A DNA stretch of 16,814 bases. Origin: Ichthyophonus hoferi. Its lineage: Eukaryota; Opisthokonta; Ichthyosporea; Ichthyophonida; Ichthyophonidae. Position numbers and translations under genes: made by a program. Position 1 is the first letter of the stretch; every line of letters starts with the position of its first letter. Of the stretch, positions 12,612 through 16,814 are shown piece by piece. The stretch is from assembly GCA_002751075.1 (NCBI GenBank), contig NAOQ01000202.1, positions 74,221-91,034 on the forward strand, written 5' to 3'. The notes below the pieces were generated by a model. The model was not told the origin of the DNA. It did no database searches and was given only the letters and a program-made list of their open reading frames with translations.

Positions 12612-13578
12612 GCTTTACCAAAGTGTGTTTGGCAAGAGGAAGCACTAATTCTATACCCTCCTCTAGAACAGTGGCGGGATGCAGCCGAGGTTATAGCCCC
12701 ACAGGAGGTAGACCAGTAGTCAATGTGAGACCCACAGGGCACTAGGAAAAAGATGGCTTAATATATTTTATGTAATAGTTCTTGCGATTATGAGATACTG
12801 CAATTGACATCAGAGAAATAAATTTTAATTGACTTAAACCGAATAATATGTGTTATAATAATACTATTATATGCATATATACTATTTATTAATTATTATA
12901 TATATAGTTATAACAAGACCTGTATATACTCAACTAGTTTTCAATGTATGTGGTATAAATACTTTTAAATGTACATGTACATATATATATATATAATTTA
13001 ATAGATCTAATAGGCAAGCGTTTCAATACACACTCGTATATATATGGCTCGATAAATGTTATAGAGAAGCAATTAAATATACTGCTTGGGTAATACCAAC
13101 AATACCGTGTTGTAGAAAAGATAAAAAAGTAACATGTGGTTATTGGAAGTATTTGTGCTCCATCTTATATACTTATGTACTCCTGTTAAAAAAACTAGTA
13201 TAGTCGCATAACTCGCGTACTAATTATAGGTTGAACACACTTCAAGTCAGGAGAGCAATATAGTGCTAATGTTATATGGTTATATAATTGATTCACTTTG
13301 TCTTTATAGATTTCTAAGCTTATAACACTAGCCAGTTCAAGGTATTGATGAAAACCTTATTGAAATTGAAGTCACACTGATATATTTATCATGTTTCTTC
13401 TCCTTAACATGAATAGATATAAACAATAAATATACTAACTTGTGCACATTTTGCTGATCAGCTCAACCATATCTTCCAATGTGGCCTCGTCTCTTTTACT
13501 GTCCACCTGTCCATAAGTAGGAGACAAGAAGGCAATGCAAAGGGCAAGGGTGAACACAACGCCAATGATTATCCCCAT
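53..13578 (-). CDS. Secreted Calx-beta/LCAT-like acyltransferase fusion protein, 21 exons, 3' end off window
   Basis: Spliced gene; coding exons in order: 13578-13440, 12741-12619, 11720-11583, 11298-11231, 10103-10010, 9340-9140, 8144-8082, 7806-7741, 7034-6991, 6508-6431, 5725-5623, 5003-4927, 4725-4654, 4235-4154, 3743-3622, 3202-3143, 2563-2510, 2000-1917, 1066-999, 724-627, 131-53. All introns are GT-AG and exon phases match at every junction (1,1,1,0,1,1,1,1,0,0,1,0,0,1,0,0,0,0,2,1). Seen: a hydrophobic leader with likely cleavage after TYG (23); eight cysteines in exons 2-3; VSVFRTGGYDGDISVQ, a Calx-beta opening; a full Calx-beta at 256-368 ending IIILNDD; two PGxVI motifs (415-419, 464-468); and PPIILFPGFMSTRLVAW, the LCAT-family beta1/oxyanion region, followed by TLWVSVEKI and two lid cysteines. 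Known: LCAT/PDAT enzymes move acyl chains from phospholipid to an acceptor or hydrolyse them; Calx-beta domains bind calcium and mediate adhesion. Inferred: a secreted lipid acyltransferase or phospholipase tethered by adhesion modules. Sequons at N164 and N181. The catalytic triad is not in the window, so activity cannot be judged. Confidence 0.88.
132..626 (-). other. Intron 20
   Basis: GT-AG intron of 495 bp. Apart from the 22-bp tandem array described separately it is plain AT-rich sequence with no ORF or RNA gene seen. Confidence 0.8.
376..462. repeat. 22-bp tandem array, 4 copies
   Basis: Units begin at about 376, 398, 420 and 442. The first two share agtgagataataactacaa exactly; the third and fourth are diverged. 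It lies in intron 20. Confidence 0.8.
627..724 (-). CDS. Exon 20: LCAT domain, middle
   Basis: Acceptor acgaatag, donor gtaacg, phase 2 to 1. It encodes residues 580-611, including LSCLGLAANQADPPDC and VVRAMDGMEAITEMVPG. DPPDCVVRAMDG fits the family stretch that reads APGVQIRVPGFG in human LCAT. Two cysteines (582, 595) are extra relative to human LCAT. Confidence 0.9.
999..1066 (-). CDS. Exon 19: LCAT domain, lid region
   Basis: Acceptor cttctacag, donor gtaagt, phase 0 to 2. It encodes PLDTLWVSVEKIAQTMFSDT then KC and most of W (residues 557-579). It aligns with the human LCAT segment containing IWLDLN and VDCW; C578-W579 keeps the second lid cysteine and its tryptophan. Confidence 0.92.
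1067..1916 (-). other. Intron 18
   Basis: GT-AG intron of 850 bp inside the LCAT coding part. It holds a short TA run (1091-1104), a GA/GGA-rich tract (1809-1829) and a diverged duplication (1211-1270 against 1294-1353, offset 83). Open frames on both strands here (such as 1380-1619) are AT-rich noise. Confidence 0.75.
1917..2000 (-). CDS. Exon 18: LCAT domain, first strand and oxyanion region
   Basis: The acceptor is an AT-repeat ending tatatatag with no pyrimidine tract; donor gtaagt; phases 0-0. It encodes PPIILFPGFMSTRLVAWKYK then PCLGFPIE (residues 529-556). The pattern P-x-I-x-x-P-G-x-x-S-x-x-L-x-A-W is the hallmark opening of LCAT/PDAT enzymes (human LCAT: PVILVPGCLGNQLEA). C550 matches the first cysteine of the LCAT lid disulphide. 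Confidence 0.9.
2002..2052. repeat. TA microsatellite followed by GGATATA units
   Basis: About 12 TA pairs, then three or more 7-bp GGATATA-type units. The TA run also forms the region just before the acceptor of exon 18. The rest of intron 17 (2001-2509) shows only palindromic AT words near 2101-2127. Confidence 0.85.
2510..2563 (-). CDS. Exon 17: 54-nt linker before the acyltransferase
   Basis: Acceptor atggtaacag, donor gtatgc, phases 0-0. It encodes RKVLSDLVKHTVKSIPHK (residues 511-528), a basic, probably helical lead into the LCAT domain, as in family members where a short stretch precedes the first beta strand. It could be skipped without shifting the frame. Confidence 0.82.
2771..3109. 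repeat. Octamer satellite array in intron 16
   Basis: About 340 bp of an 8-bp unit, TATAATAG, mixed with variants TATAACAG, CATAATAG and TATAATAA, some 40 copies. The long tyrosine/leucine/isoleucine-rich frame on the minus strand across it is a translation of the repeat, not a gene. Confidence 0.93.
3143..3202 (-). CDS. Exon 16: closing strand and helix
   Basis: Acceptor ttactctag, donor gtaagc, phases 0-0. It encodes IWIISRDYMHQLAIHYPESV (residues 491-510). IWIISRDY would close the second small barrel. No other frame of this segment fits both splice sites. Confidence 0.85.
3271..3470. repeat. Pentamer tract and ATT run in intron 15
   Basis: Positions 3271-3347 are ATACA/ATAAC/ATATC pentamers; 3454-3470 is an ATT run. 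Intervening sequence is unremarkable. Confidence 0.8.
3622..3743 (-). CDS. Exon 15: second PGxVI unit
   Basis: Acceptor tcacgctag, donor gtgtgt, phase 1 to 0. Residues 450-490 include FTLPENYPKTIYGPGRVIGL and NSLYRVDVVTREQTK. The pattern PGxVI-x9-LYRVDV resembles SH3/Tudor-like barrels such as DUF4537; this is inference. Two longer open frames overlap here; only the one starting K-F-T-L-P joins its neighbours in phase. Confidence 0.88.
3895..3931. repeat. TA then GT microsatellite in intron 14
   Basis: About 14 TA pairs run into a short GT stretch. It lies 150 bp upstream, in transcript sense, of nothing functional that I can see. Confidence 0.88.
4040..4136. repeat. CATA/CGTA tetramer tract in intron 14
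   Basis: Imperfect CATA tetramers with interspersed ACGT variants, ending just before the donor of exon 14. Confidence 0.85.
4154..4235 (-). CDS. Exon 14: first putative SH3/Tudor-like unit, end
   Basis: Acceptor acctacag, donor gtaagt, phase 0 to 1. Residues 423-449 open DEVADLVFAVEYGSVESTLV and end KSP. The LVFAVEYGS strand lines up with SLYRVDVVTRE of exon 15 when the PGxVI motifs are aligned. Confidence 0.88.
4236..4653 (-). other. Intron 13
   Basis: GT-AG intron of 418 bp. Apart from a small CCTATATA-rich patch (4494-4535), I see nothing in it. Confidence 0.75.
4654..4725 (-). CDS. Exon 13: first PGxVI motif
   Basis: Acceptor atttgcag, donor gtaagt, phases 0-0. It encodes residues 399-422: a histidine-rich stretch (AWYHTVFHHFH) followed by PRVLEPGAVIVRH. 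The PGAVIVR motif is repeated in form at PGRVIGL in exon 15, suggesting a tandem small beta-barrel. Confidence 0.88.
4927..5003 (-). CDS. Exon 12: helical linker
   Basis: Acceptor cacacag, donor gtatgc, phase 1 to 0. It encodes residues 373-398, starting GLSNLVKEKLHAFQKLDVLL, a likely amphipathic helix, then an acidic NTDTDE. No family is recognised. The 17-bp minisatellite of intron 11 begins about 30 bp upstream of the acceptor. Confidence 0.85.
5032..5253. repeat. 17-bp minisatellite in intron 11
   Basis: About 13 tandem copies of tacaatagttagtatag, mostly exact, with early copies diverged (for example gtataatag). It starts close upstream of the acceptor of exon 12. Confidence 0.93.
5457..5560. 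repeat. AT-rich pentamer and TAATATA heptamer tracts
   Basis: Two short tracts in intron 11: AATAT units near 5457-5475 and 7-bp TAATATA units near 5516-5545. Confidence 0.75.
5623..5725 (-). CDS. Exon 11: end of second Calx-beta
   Basis: Acceptor aacacacag, donor gtaaat, phase 0 to 1. Residues 339-372 begin TFVLAIRNKQD and end ITTIIILNDDHNPN. The closing strand followed by NDD is the standard end of a Calx-beta domain, so the exon boundary falls almost at the domain boundary. Confidence 0.92.
5726..6430 (-). other. Intron 10 with TATG-rich tract
   Basis: GT-AG intron of 705 bp. It holds pentamer-like ATACA sequence (about 5800-5890) and a TATG/TATA tract (about 6225-6360). The open frames on both strands here consist of repeat-derived Tyr/Ile/His/Thr and are rejected as genes. 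Confidence 0.8.
6431..6508 (-). CDS. Exon 10: second Calx-beta, V-I-ND--EE-E strand
   Basis: Acceptor tctatgtag, donor gtaata, phases 0-0. Residues 313-338 contain ITVQIPLVNDEYPEEDE, the Calx-beta pattern V-I-P-xx-ND-x3-E-x2-E, including acidic residues likely to bind calcium. Confidence 0.92.
6591..6676. repeat. ATAAT/ATACA pentamer tract in intron 9
   Basis: Runs of AATAT and AATAC pentamers with a few substitutions. The rest of intron 9 (6509-6990) is featureless AT-rich sequence. Confidence 0.85.
6991..7034 (-). CDS. Exon 9: 44-nt exon of second Calx-beta
   Basis: Acceptor accctacag, donor gtatga, phase 1 to 0. It encodes ATPLNDYERVLPMSI (residues 298-312), the ATxxxDY turn that is nearly universal in Calx-beta. 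The donor is weak at position 6 but is the one that keeps the frame into exon 10. Confidence 0.85.
7080..7330. repeat. Degenerate CACTATATTATACTA repeat in intron 8
   Basis: Loose tandem of cactatattatactac and pentamer derivatives over about 240 bp on the plus strand. A separate GAAGT triplet array is at 7666-7682. The remainder of intron 8 (7035-7740) shows nothing else. Confidence 0.78.
7741..7806 (-). CDS. Exon 8: second Calx-beta, R-x-G-x-GPL strand
   Basis: Acceptor atttgtag, donor gtatag, phases 1-1. It encodes RMLRKGDISGPLHISLVALY then GS (residues 276-297). R-K-G-D-GPL-ISL is typical of the second and third Calx-beta strands. Confidence 0.9.
8082..8144 (-). CDS. Exon 7: second Calx-beta, opening strands
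   Basis: Acceptor tattcaccag, donor gtgagt, phases 1-1. It encodes WATFETSYIETYENMKSVYV (residues 256-275), matching the Calx-beta opening F-x5-E-x2-V-V-V. It lies too short and too interrupted to appear as a long open frame, but both splice sites are strong. Confidence 0.9.
8657..8702. repeat. 46-bp direct repeat, copy 1
   Basis: Matches 9058-9103 at 42 of 46 bases by eye; it ends ccaataaaataa in both copies. The four differences are substitutions only. Confidence 0.9.
9058..9103. repeat. 46-bp direct repeat, copy 2
   Basis: The partner of 8657-8702, 401 bp away in the same orientation. It lies 36 bp from the donor of exon 6. Confidence 0.9.
9140..9340 (-). CDS. Exon 6: inter-domain segment with CxxC
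   Basis: The longest exon. Acceptor ctaataag, donor gtatgt, phases 1-1. It encodes residues 188-254. VHAVVFVYYYERE could be a further beta strand; LPCQVC is a CxxC pair; the end (PKLTVKRTRLQG) is basic. I recognise no named domain. A shorter ATG start inside the exon is not a real start, because the upstream frame is open and spliced. Confidence 0.9.
9341..10009 (-). other. Intron 5
   Basis: GT-AG intron of 669 bp with a pentamer tract at 9712-9785 (ATTAT/ATTGT units). Nothing else was recognised. Confidence 0.78.
10010..10103 (-). CDS. Exon 5: first Calx-beta-like domain, continued
   Basis: Acceptor tattccag, donor gttagt, phase 0 to 1. It encodes residues 157-187. TTISWDDKNFNFKVVNVSLP fits the Calx-beta strand pattern W-D-D-(x)n-F-V-V-. 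Sequons NST (N164) and NVS (N181) support an extracellular location. No NDD-type closing strand follows, so this first domain is divergent or partial. Confidence 0.9.
10400..10585 (+). mobile_element. Ty1/copia reverse-transcriptase fossil (fragment)
   Basis: On the plus strand, antisense to the host gene and inside intron 4, a short stretch ends in FIVCIQVDDVLLIG. This fits the copia-type reverse-transcriptase core (Y/QVDD followed by LLxG), preceded by the usual hydrophobic strand. Only this part is recognisable; no LTRs, gag or integrase were found nearby. It is a broken, old fragment. Confidence 0.5.
10850..11135. repeat. Diverged duplication, offset about 230 bp, in intron 4
   Basis: Positions about 10840-10900 resemble about 11070-11130 (aaggctcacaaagacag against aaggttgacaagaatat; caatatgatgcaagt against caatagaatgcaagt). 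Separately, aggaccaggtgct occurs at 10600 and at 11032. An AAT run sits at 11047-11062. Confidence 0.5.
11231..11298 (-). CDS. Exon 4: start of first Calx-beta-like domain
   Basis: Acceptor tgattatag, donor gtgata, phase 1 to 0. It encodes ETKDNVQVSVFRTGGYDGDI plus SVQ (residues 134-156). The V-V-RTGG-DG-ISV pattern is the best-known signature of the Calx-beta N-terminal half. Confidence 0.9.
11583..11720 (-). CDS. Exon 3: cysteine-rich module, second half
   Basis: The acceptor catactag lies just downstream of two long T runs (A runs at 11745-11768 on the plus strand) and other pyrimidines. The donor is gttagtaagt, phase 1-1. It encodes residues 88-133 with four cysteines (SRGCGFAMLGCQSECRLQV, then REC) and ends SSYIIP, leading into the first Calx-beta-like strand. 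Confidence 0.88.
11721..12618 (-). other. Intron 2
   Basis: GT-AG intron of 898 bp. It holds two T-runs (minus strand) before the acceptor, an ATTAT-type pentamer tract (12080-12235), a TA run (12312-12332) and an ATT run next to the donor. Confidence 0.8.
12579..12610. repeat. AAT microsatellite beside the exon 2 donor
   Basis: About 11 AAT units; in transcript sense ATT units start 8 bases after the splice site. Poly-isoleucine in overlapping frames comes from this run. Confidence 0.92.
12619..12741 (-). CDS. Exon 2: cysteine-rich module, first half
   Basis: Acceptor tttttcctag and donor gtaaag; phases 1-1, so skipping the exon keeps the frame. It encodes residues 47-87 with four cysteines (MPCGSHIDYWSTSCG, then ASRHC and ASSC). 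The segment is more GC-rich than its surroundings. The W..SCG spacing recalls a thrombospondin type-1 repeat, but the match is too loose to name. An ATT microsatellite begins 8 bases past the donor. Confidence 0.82.
12742..13439 (-). other. Intron 1
   Basis: GT-AG intron of 698 bp between signal peptide and cysteine-rich module. Only short TA stretches (12979-12996) and AT-rich sequence were seen. Confidence 0.8.
13440..13578 (-). CDS. Exon 1: start codon and signal peptide
   Basis: The ATG at 13578-13576 sits in a good context (AAC before, G after). It opens MGIIIGVVFTLALCIAFLSP, a classic hydrophobic signal peptide with likely cleavage after TYG at residue 23. The mature start QVDSKRDEATLEDMVELI is acidic and probably helical. 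The donor is gttagt after ACA A, phase 1. No in-frame hydrophobic alternative start was seen upstream. Confidence 0.9.
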
Positions 13579-13640
13579 GTTATACTATTTATATTACTTC
13601 GTTAGGAGTGACGCACAAAAATGCACATAAAAGAGTAAAA
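13579..13640 (-). promoter_or_regulatory. Probable 5' untranslated region and proximal flank
   Basis: Sequence directly before the start codon. It has a TGCGTCA-type (CRE-like) word near 13612 and a TATAAATA word only 8 bases before the ATG, too near to act as its TATA box. The transcription start cannot be placed from sequence. Confidence 0.4.
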
Positions 13641-13641
13641 C

Positions 13642-13676
<35 letters not shown>

Positions 13677-13752
13677 ATACAAATTCTATCAGATAATTAT
13701 ATTATGCTACATAATATAAAATAATATAATATAGTATAATATAGTATAAAAC
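13641..13752. repeat. TA microsatellite and AATAT tract in 5' flank
   Basis: TA run at 13641-13677 and AATAT/AGTAT pentamers at 13709-13752, 65-175 bp upstream of the start codon. Confidence 0.88.
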
Positions 13753-13855
13753 AATCGAGTGTAATGTTACATATATAATATCTTGTAGTATATATTGTTT
13801 ATCCGACATTCCTTCTACCAGCTATTTAACAAGCAAGATGAAAATCGCCATTTTC

Positions 13856-13970
13856 ATTGGGTTATAGAAACCCTCTGGAAATTGTTTAACCAATGGAAGA
13901 GCGCATCTATCTTTTATCTTTATTTGTGTGCTGTTTTAAATTATTGAAGCCGCTCTCCCTTTTGGATTGG
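13856..13970. promoter_or_regulatory. Cluster of three CCAAT motifs upstream of the gene
   Basis: CCAAT occurs on the minus strand at 13860-13856 and 13970-13966 and on the plus strand at 13890-13894, 280-390 bp before the ATG, in the least repetitive part of the flank. A 6-bp stem with 4-bp loop (gaaaatcgccattttc) lies at 13840-13855. A promoter role is inference. Confidence 0.3.
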
Positions 13971-15235
13971 ATCGCCTGATACGTGATTAGATCCTCCTAA
14001 TGAGTACCCCATAATAAGGTAAGGTCAGGAAAACCTCAGAATACAATAAATAAAAATGTTCAAGGTTAAAAAGCAAATTTTCAATTGTTTGTGGCCAAAT
14101 TTAAAAAAAATGAAAAGCTGTATTTGGGCCCAGTCCGACAGAAGAAAAGCAGAAAACATAAAATACATGGTCGGGGATTGAATTTTTATTATATTCTATA
14201 TCATGTCTTTTAAGTGGTGTGAGAGTTAGAATAGAATAGATTAGTAAAGCGGTTGTTCTGGCATTTTGCCAGCACTATACCCATTAAGGATTATAAAGAT
14301 CCTTCTATTTTATTGAACTAAGGTAATTCTCATACTTATATTTAATTTAGCTCGCATCGTATTAACCTCAATTGAGGGCTTGAAGGCTTAAGGTAATAAT
14401 ATATATAAATGTATAATTGAGTTTATTTAAGTGATAGTCTGTAGAGTAAAATCGCATCTCACAGTGTACACCATTAAACCACTTGTAAACAGTTTGTCAT
14501 CTTTAGCTTGTTGATTTTTTCCACATATAAAAAAAACCTAATTGGAGCCTCTGAAGTCTGTGAACAAGTCACCGAAACTACCGTAGATCGCTACACTAAC
14601 TAAATTAATAAACATGCAGATCTCTGTCCCACAAAGATAAGAATAAGCCTAAAAATGTGATGCTTCCACTATATAAAGCGATTGTTTGTTTGATTAGCTA
14701 AATATTCAAAGACACAAATTATATATAAATTGTTTCTTATAAGTCATAAATTAATAATGATAGAATACCTCAAATTGGTAAAACTGCCTCACAGACTATC
14801 CGTTGTTACCTTCGTAGAATTGAGAAAACTTTACAAATAAAAAATGGATGTAAGTCATAAGAGTAATGAATGAATATGTCCATTCAACTTAATTCTTGTA
14901 TAAAATTTTATTAACTCCAAGTTATTGTTATTATAATTATTACTGGCTTCTATTTCATGATTTGTGTACACCGACGTGTCTTTTGATTGATTATACCAAT
15001 TATAATGGTTCAATAAGATACTGTTTATTTAAATTGAATGGCTTGCTTATTCTATCCGTAAGGCTTAACTGGCCTAACTTAAGACCTGTAATGTTAAAAA
15101 CCATAGGATTTTCAGCTGCTCCAAGTCCTTTTATAGAATCCAGGGTTATATTAGTTCAAAGCTTTTTCCCGCTTTTGTAGGTTAATTTAATGACCCTTAA
15201 TAAAGTATGGGGCCTTTTTCTTTTTACTCACTTAC
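13971..15235. other. Non-coding flank, no gene seen
   Basis: AT-rich sequence without supported features. A 94-codon frame on the plus strand (14896-15180) and a shorter minus frame around 14480-14590 lack recognisable protein character or paired splice sites. Confidence 0.6.
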
Positions 15236-15282
15236 CTTTTCTTCTGATCAATTTTCCTCATATATTCACTCACGTCAAACAG
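15236..15282 (-). CDS. Orphan exon-like segment
   Basis: A 47-nt segment flanked by a good acceptor (caattttatag) and an excellent donor (gtaagtgag) on the minus strand. In one frame it reads LFDVSEYMRKIDQKK, a protein-like helix. No partner exons were found on either side, so it may be an exon of an unseen upstream gene, an alternative 5' exon of the main gene, or chance. Confidence 0.3.
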
Positions 15283-15569
15283 CTATAAAATTGCATAATT
15301 TTTATTAGATACTGTGATAGCTAAAAATCGGTTCAAACCAAATGTTGAAATACTGGCTATCGAGTTAATTGCTTATAAATTTCGTAAGCTAAGTACCATT
15401 TAATTTGCAATTCCAAAGATGAATTTGCATAATGACTGACCCAATTAGCTATTGACTTTTATTGTTGTGATTATTGCATGGACAACCTATGCAGTATGTG
15501 GTTTTAGGTCATATTCTTCTAGAGGTCTTCACCAATAGTTTTAGCTGCAATAGCATAAAGATTGGCATT

Positions 15570-15680
15570 GGTACAAATAGTCTCACATCTTCAGGGTTTG
15601 CGTGCTCTTCATACTAAATTTAACTTGTTGAGGCATGTCAACTTAGGTCAACTTAAATTTTGAGGGAGAATACAAATAAG
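15570..15680 (+). mobile_element. Possible Ty1/copia 3' tail (fossil)
   Basis: The plus strand has a short stretch with weak likeness to the end of a copia polyprotein (pattern Q-V-x-L-x-GL-x-F-x2-LR), followed by a purine-rich gagggagaatac that resembles a polypurine tract. No LTR pair was identified. If real it is an old broken remnant, in the same orientation as the intron 4 fragment. Confidence 0.22.
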
Positions 15681-15690
15681 TTAGGATAGC

Positions 15691-16814
15691 TAACAACGAA
15701 CCTTCTGTTGGGCACAACCTTTATGATATAGCTAAATAATCATCCATGAAGAAACTTACTACCACATGATGTGATAACAGCCAACCATACTTTCTTTCAG
15801 TAGTAATGCAGATATACATGTCAAATAATTCAATTATACAAATTATAACATTAATGATTATAGAACTATATAGTCTACAACACAATTTAAGTTATAAATA
15901 GGTAACCCAGATATAAGCTGATTCAGGCTATATATTTGTTAATAAGTTATTGAAAACGACTTAATACAAACTTAAATACTATGGAAAAGGTTTTCAATCA
16001 TTGTAAAAGCTATTTACAGGGTAAATCTGGAAATCTTCGCTTAATCCTAATCAAAAAATGTAGCACTTGTAGCATTAATTTTATATATGGTATTTCAACA
16101 ATGCTCAGGGATCCTCTTTTTGTTTCTAGAAGTATATCAAATAAAAGAAATTAGGTTAGTACAAGCAAAGTATGTGTGACTATTGGCCTATTGACCCTTA
16201 TCTAAATTAATTCCTCTTATATTGTAAGTTGGTGTAGAAATTACTAAATGATAAATGATAAGAAATGGTATCAATGACAGGCATATCAGATTGGATTGAA
16301 TAGAAAGGAATTAATTGGCTTATACATCGATTGGTTCTTCAGTTTAGAATCAGATCAAGTTATTGTAAAAGTTTATGTATTATAGACCATTAATGTTTAT
16401 GTAGTAAACCCATAAAAACATAACAAATGTTTAAATATTGCTTTCCACTAGTGGTCAGAGTAGGCCACAGTACCAAAGATGTATATTTTGCAGCTTATCT
16501 TTAATATTTTATAAAAGTAAAATTAAGGTAATCAGATAATACCATGTTTATTCTACATTAGAAGAAAAACAAACGACAGATCCTCAGCAAATTGACACAA
16601 ATATCACTGCTTTCTATGACCAAGGCTCAGATTTATAGCCAGTCGTTTCCCCCAACCACGTTGTACTGTTGAATTTTCCTGGTGTGTATTGCTATGCTCT
16701 ACTATATTATTATCTTTAAGACATTACAGTAGTCCATTCAATAATTACCTAAAAAGAAATTGCATAAAACTAGTTTGATGTGGTGCTCTTTTTTTTGCCA
16801 TAAAAAAAATCTGA
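15691..16814. other. Right-edge region, nothing recognised
   Basis: About 1.1 kb of AT-rich sequence without tandem repeats, RNA genes or supported exons. Its simple-repeat content is lower than in the introns of the main gene. Confidence 0.55.

Noticed and set aside
12498-12719. 73-codon plus-strand frame with poly-isoleucine
   Set aside because: It is the reverse of exon 2 plus the AAT microsatellite; the minus strand has matched splice sites and phase.
13586-13593. TATAAATA word as TATA box of the main gene
   Set aside because: It lies only 8 bases from the start codon, too close to drive a transcript containing it.
14475-14590. Open stretch of about 38 codons on the minus strand after a possible acceptor
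   Set aside because: A run of this length is expected by chance at this base composition, and no upstream exon pairs with it.
14896-15180. 94-codon plus-strand frame in the flank
   Set aside because: No recognisable family or splice context; its low-complexity start (Tyr/Leu/Asn) fits AT-rich chance.

Overview
The window is AT-rich, intron-rich eukaryotic DNA. One large, interrupted protein-coding gene on the minus strand fills positions 53-13578. It was rebuilt by eye as 21 coding exons joined by 20 GT-AG introns, and every junction keeps one open frame, giving about 637 residues in the window. The 3' end of the gene runs off the left edge. Extracellular Calx-beta modules, a signal peptide and many short exons point to an animal, probably an early-branching one such as a sponge. 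That placement is inference; no lineage marker gene is present.

Protein, N to C: signal peptide (residues 1-23); a cysteine-rich module (about 47-118, exons 2-3); half of a Calx-beta-like domain (about 134-186, exons 4-5); a linker with a CxxC motif (about 188-254, exon 6); a complete Calx-beta domain (about 256-368, exons 7-11); a region with two PGxVI motifs that look like tandem SH3/Tudor-like barrels (about 373-528, exons 12-17); and the start of a lecithin:cholesterol acyltransferase (LCAT/PDAT, alpha/beta-hydrolase) domain from residue 529 (exons 18-21). The catalytic serine, aspartate and histidine of that enzyme should lie beyond position 1. A secreted Calx-beta/LCAT fusion is an architecture I do not know to be described, and it is the main find.

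The introns (201-1127 bp) hold many short tandem repeats: TA runs, an octamer array, a 17-bp minisatellite, a 22-bp array and loose pentamer tracts. There is also a 46-bp direct repeat in intron 6 and a probable Ty1/copia reverse-transcriptase fossil in intron 4.

Right of position 13578 lies the 5' flank of the gene (TA run, three CCAAT motifs at 13856-13970). It continues into about 2.8 kb with no convincing gene: one orphan exon-like segment (15236-15282, minus) and a weak possible copia tail (about 15570-15680). No tRNA, rRNA or CRISPR array was seen.
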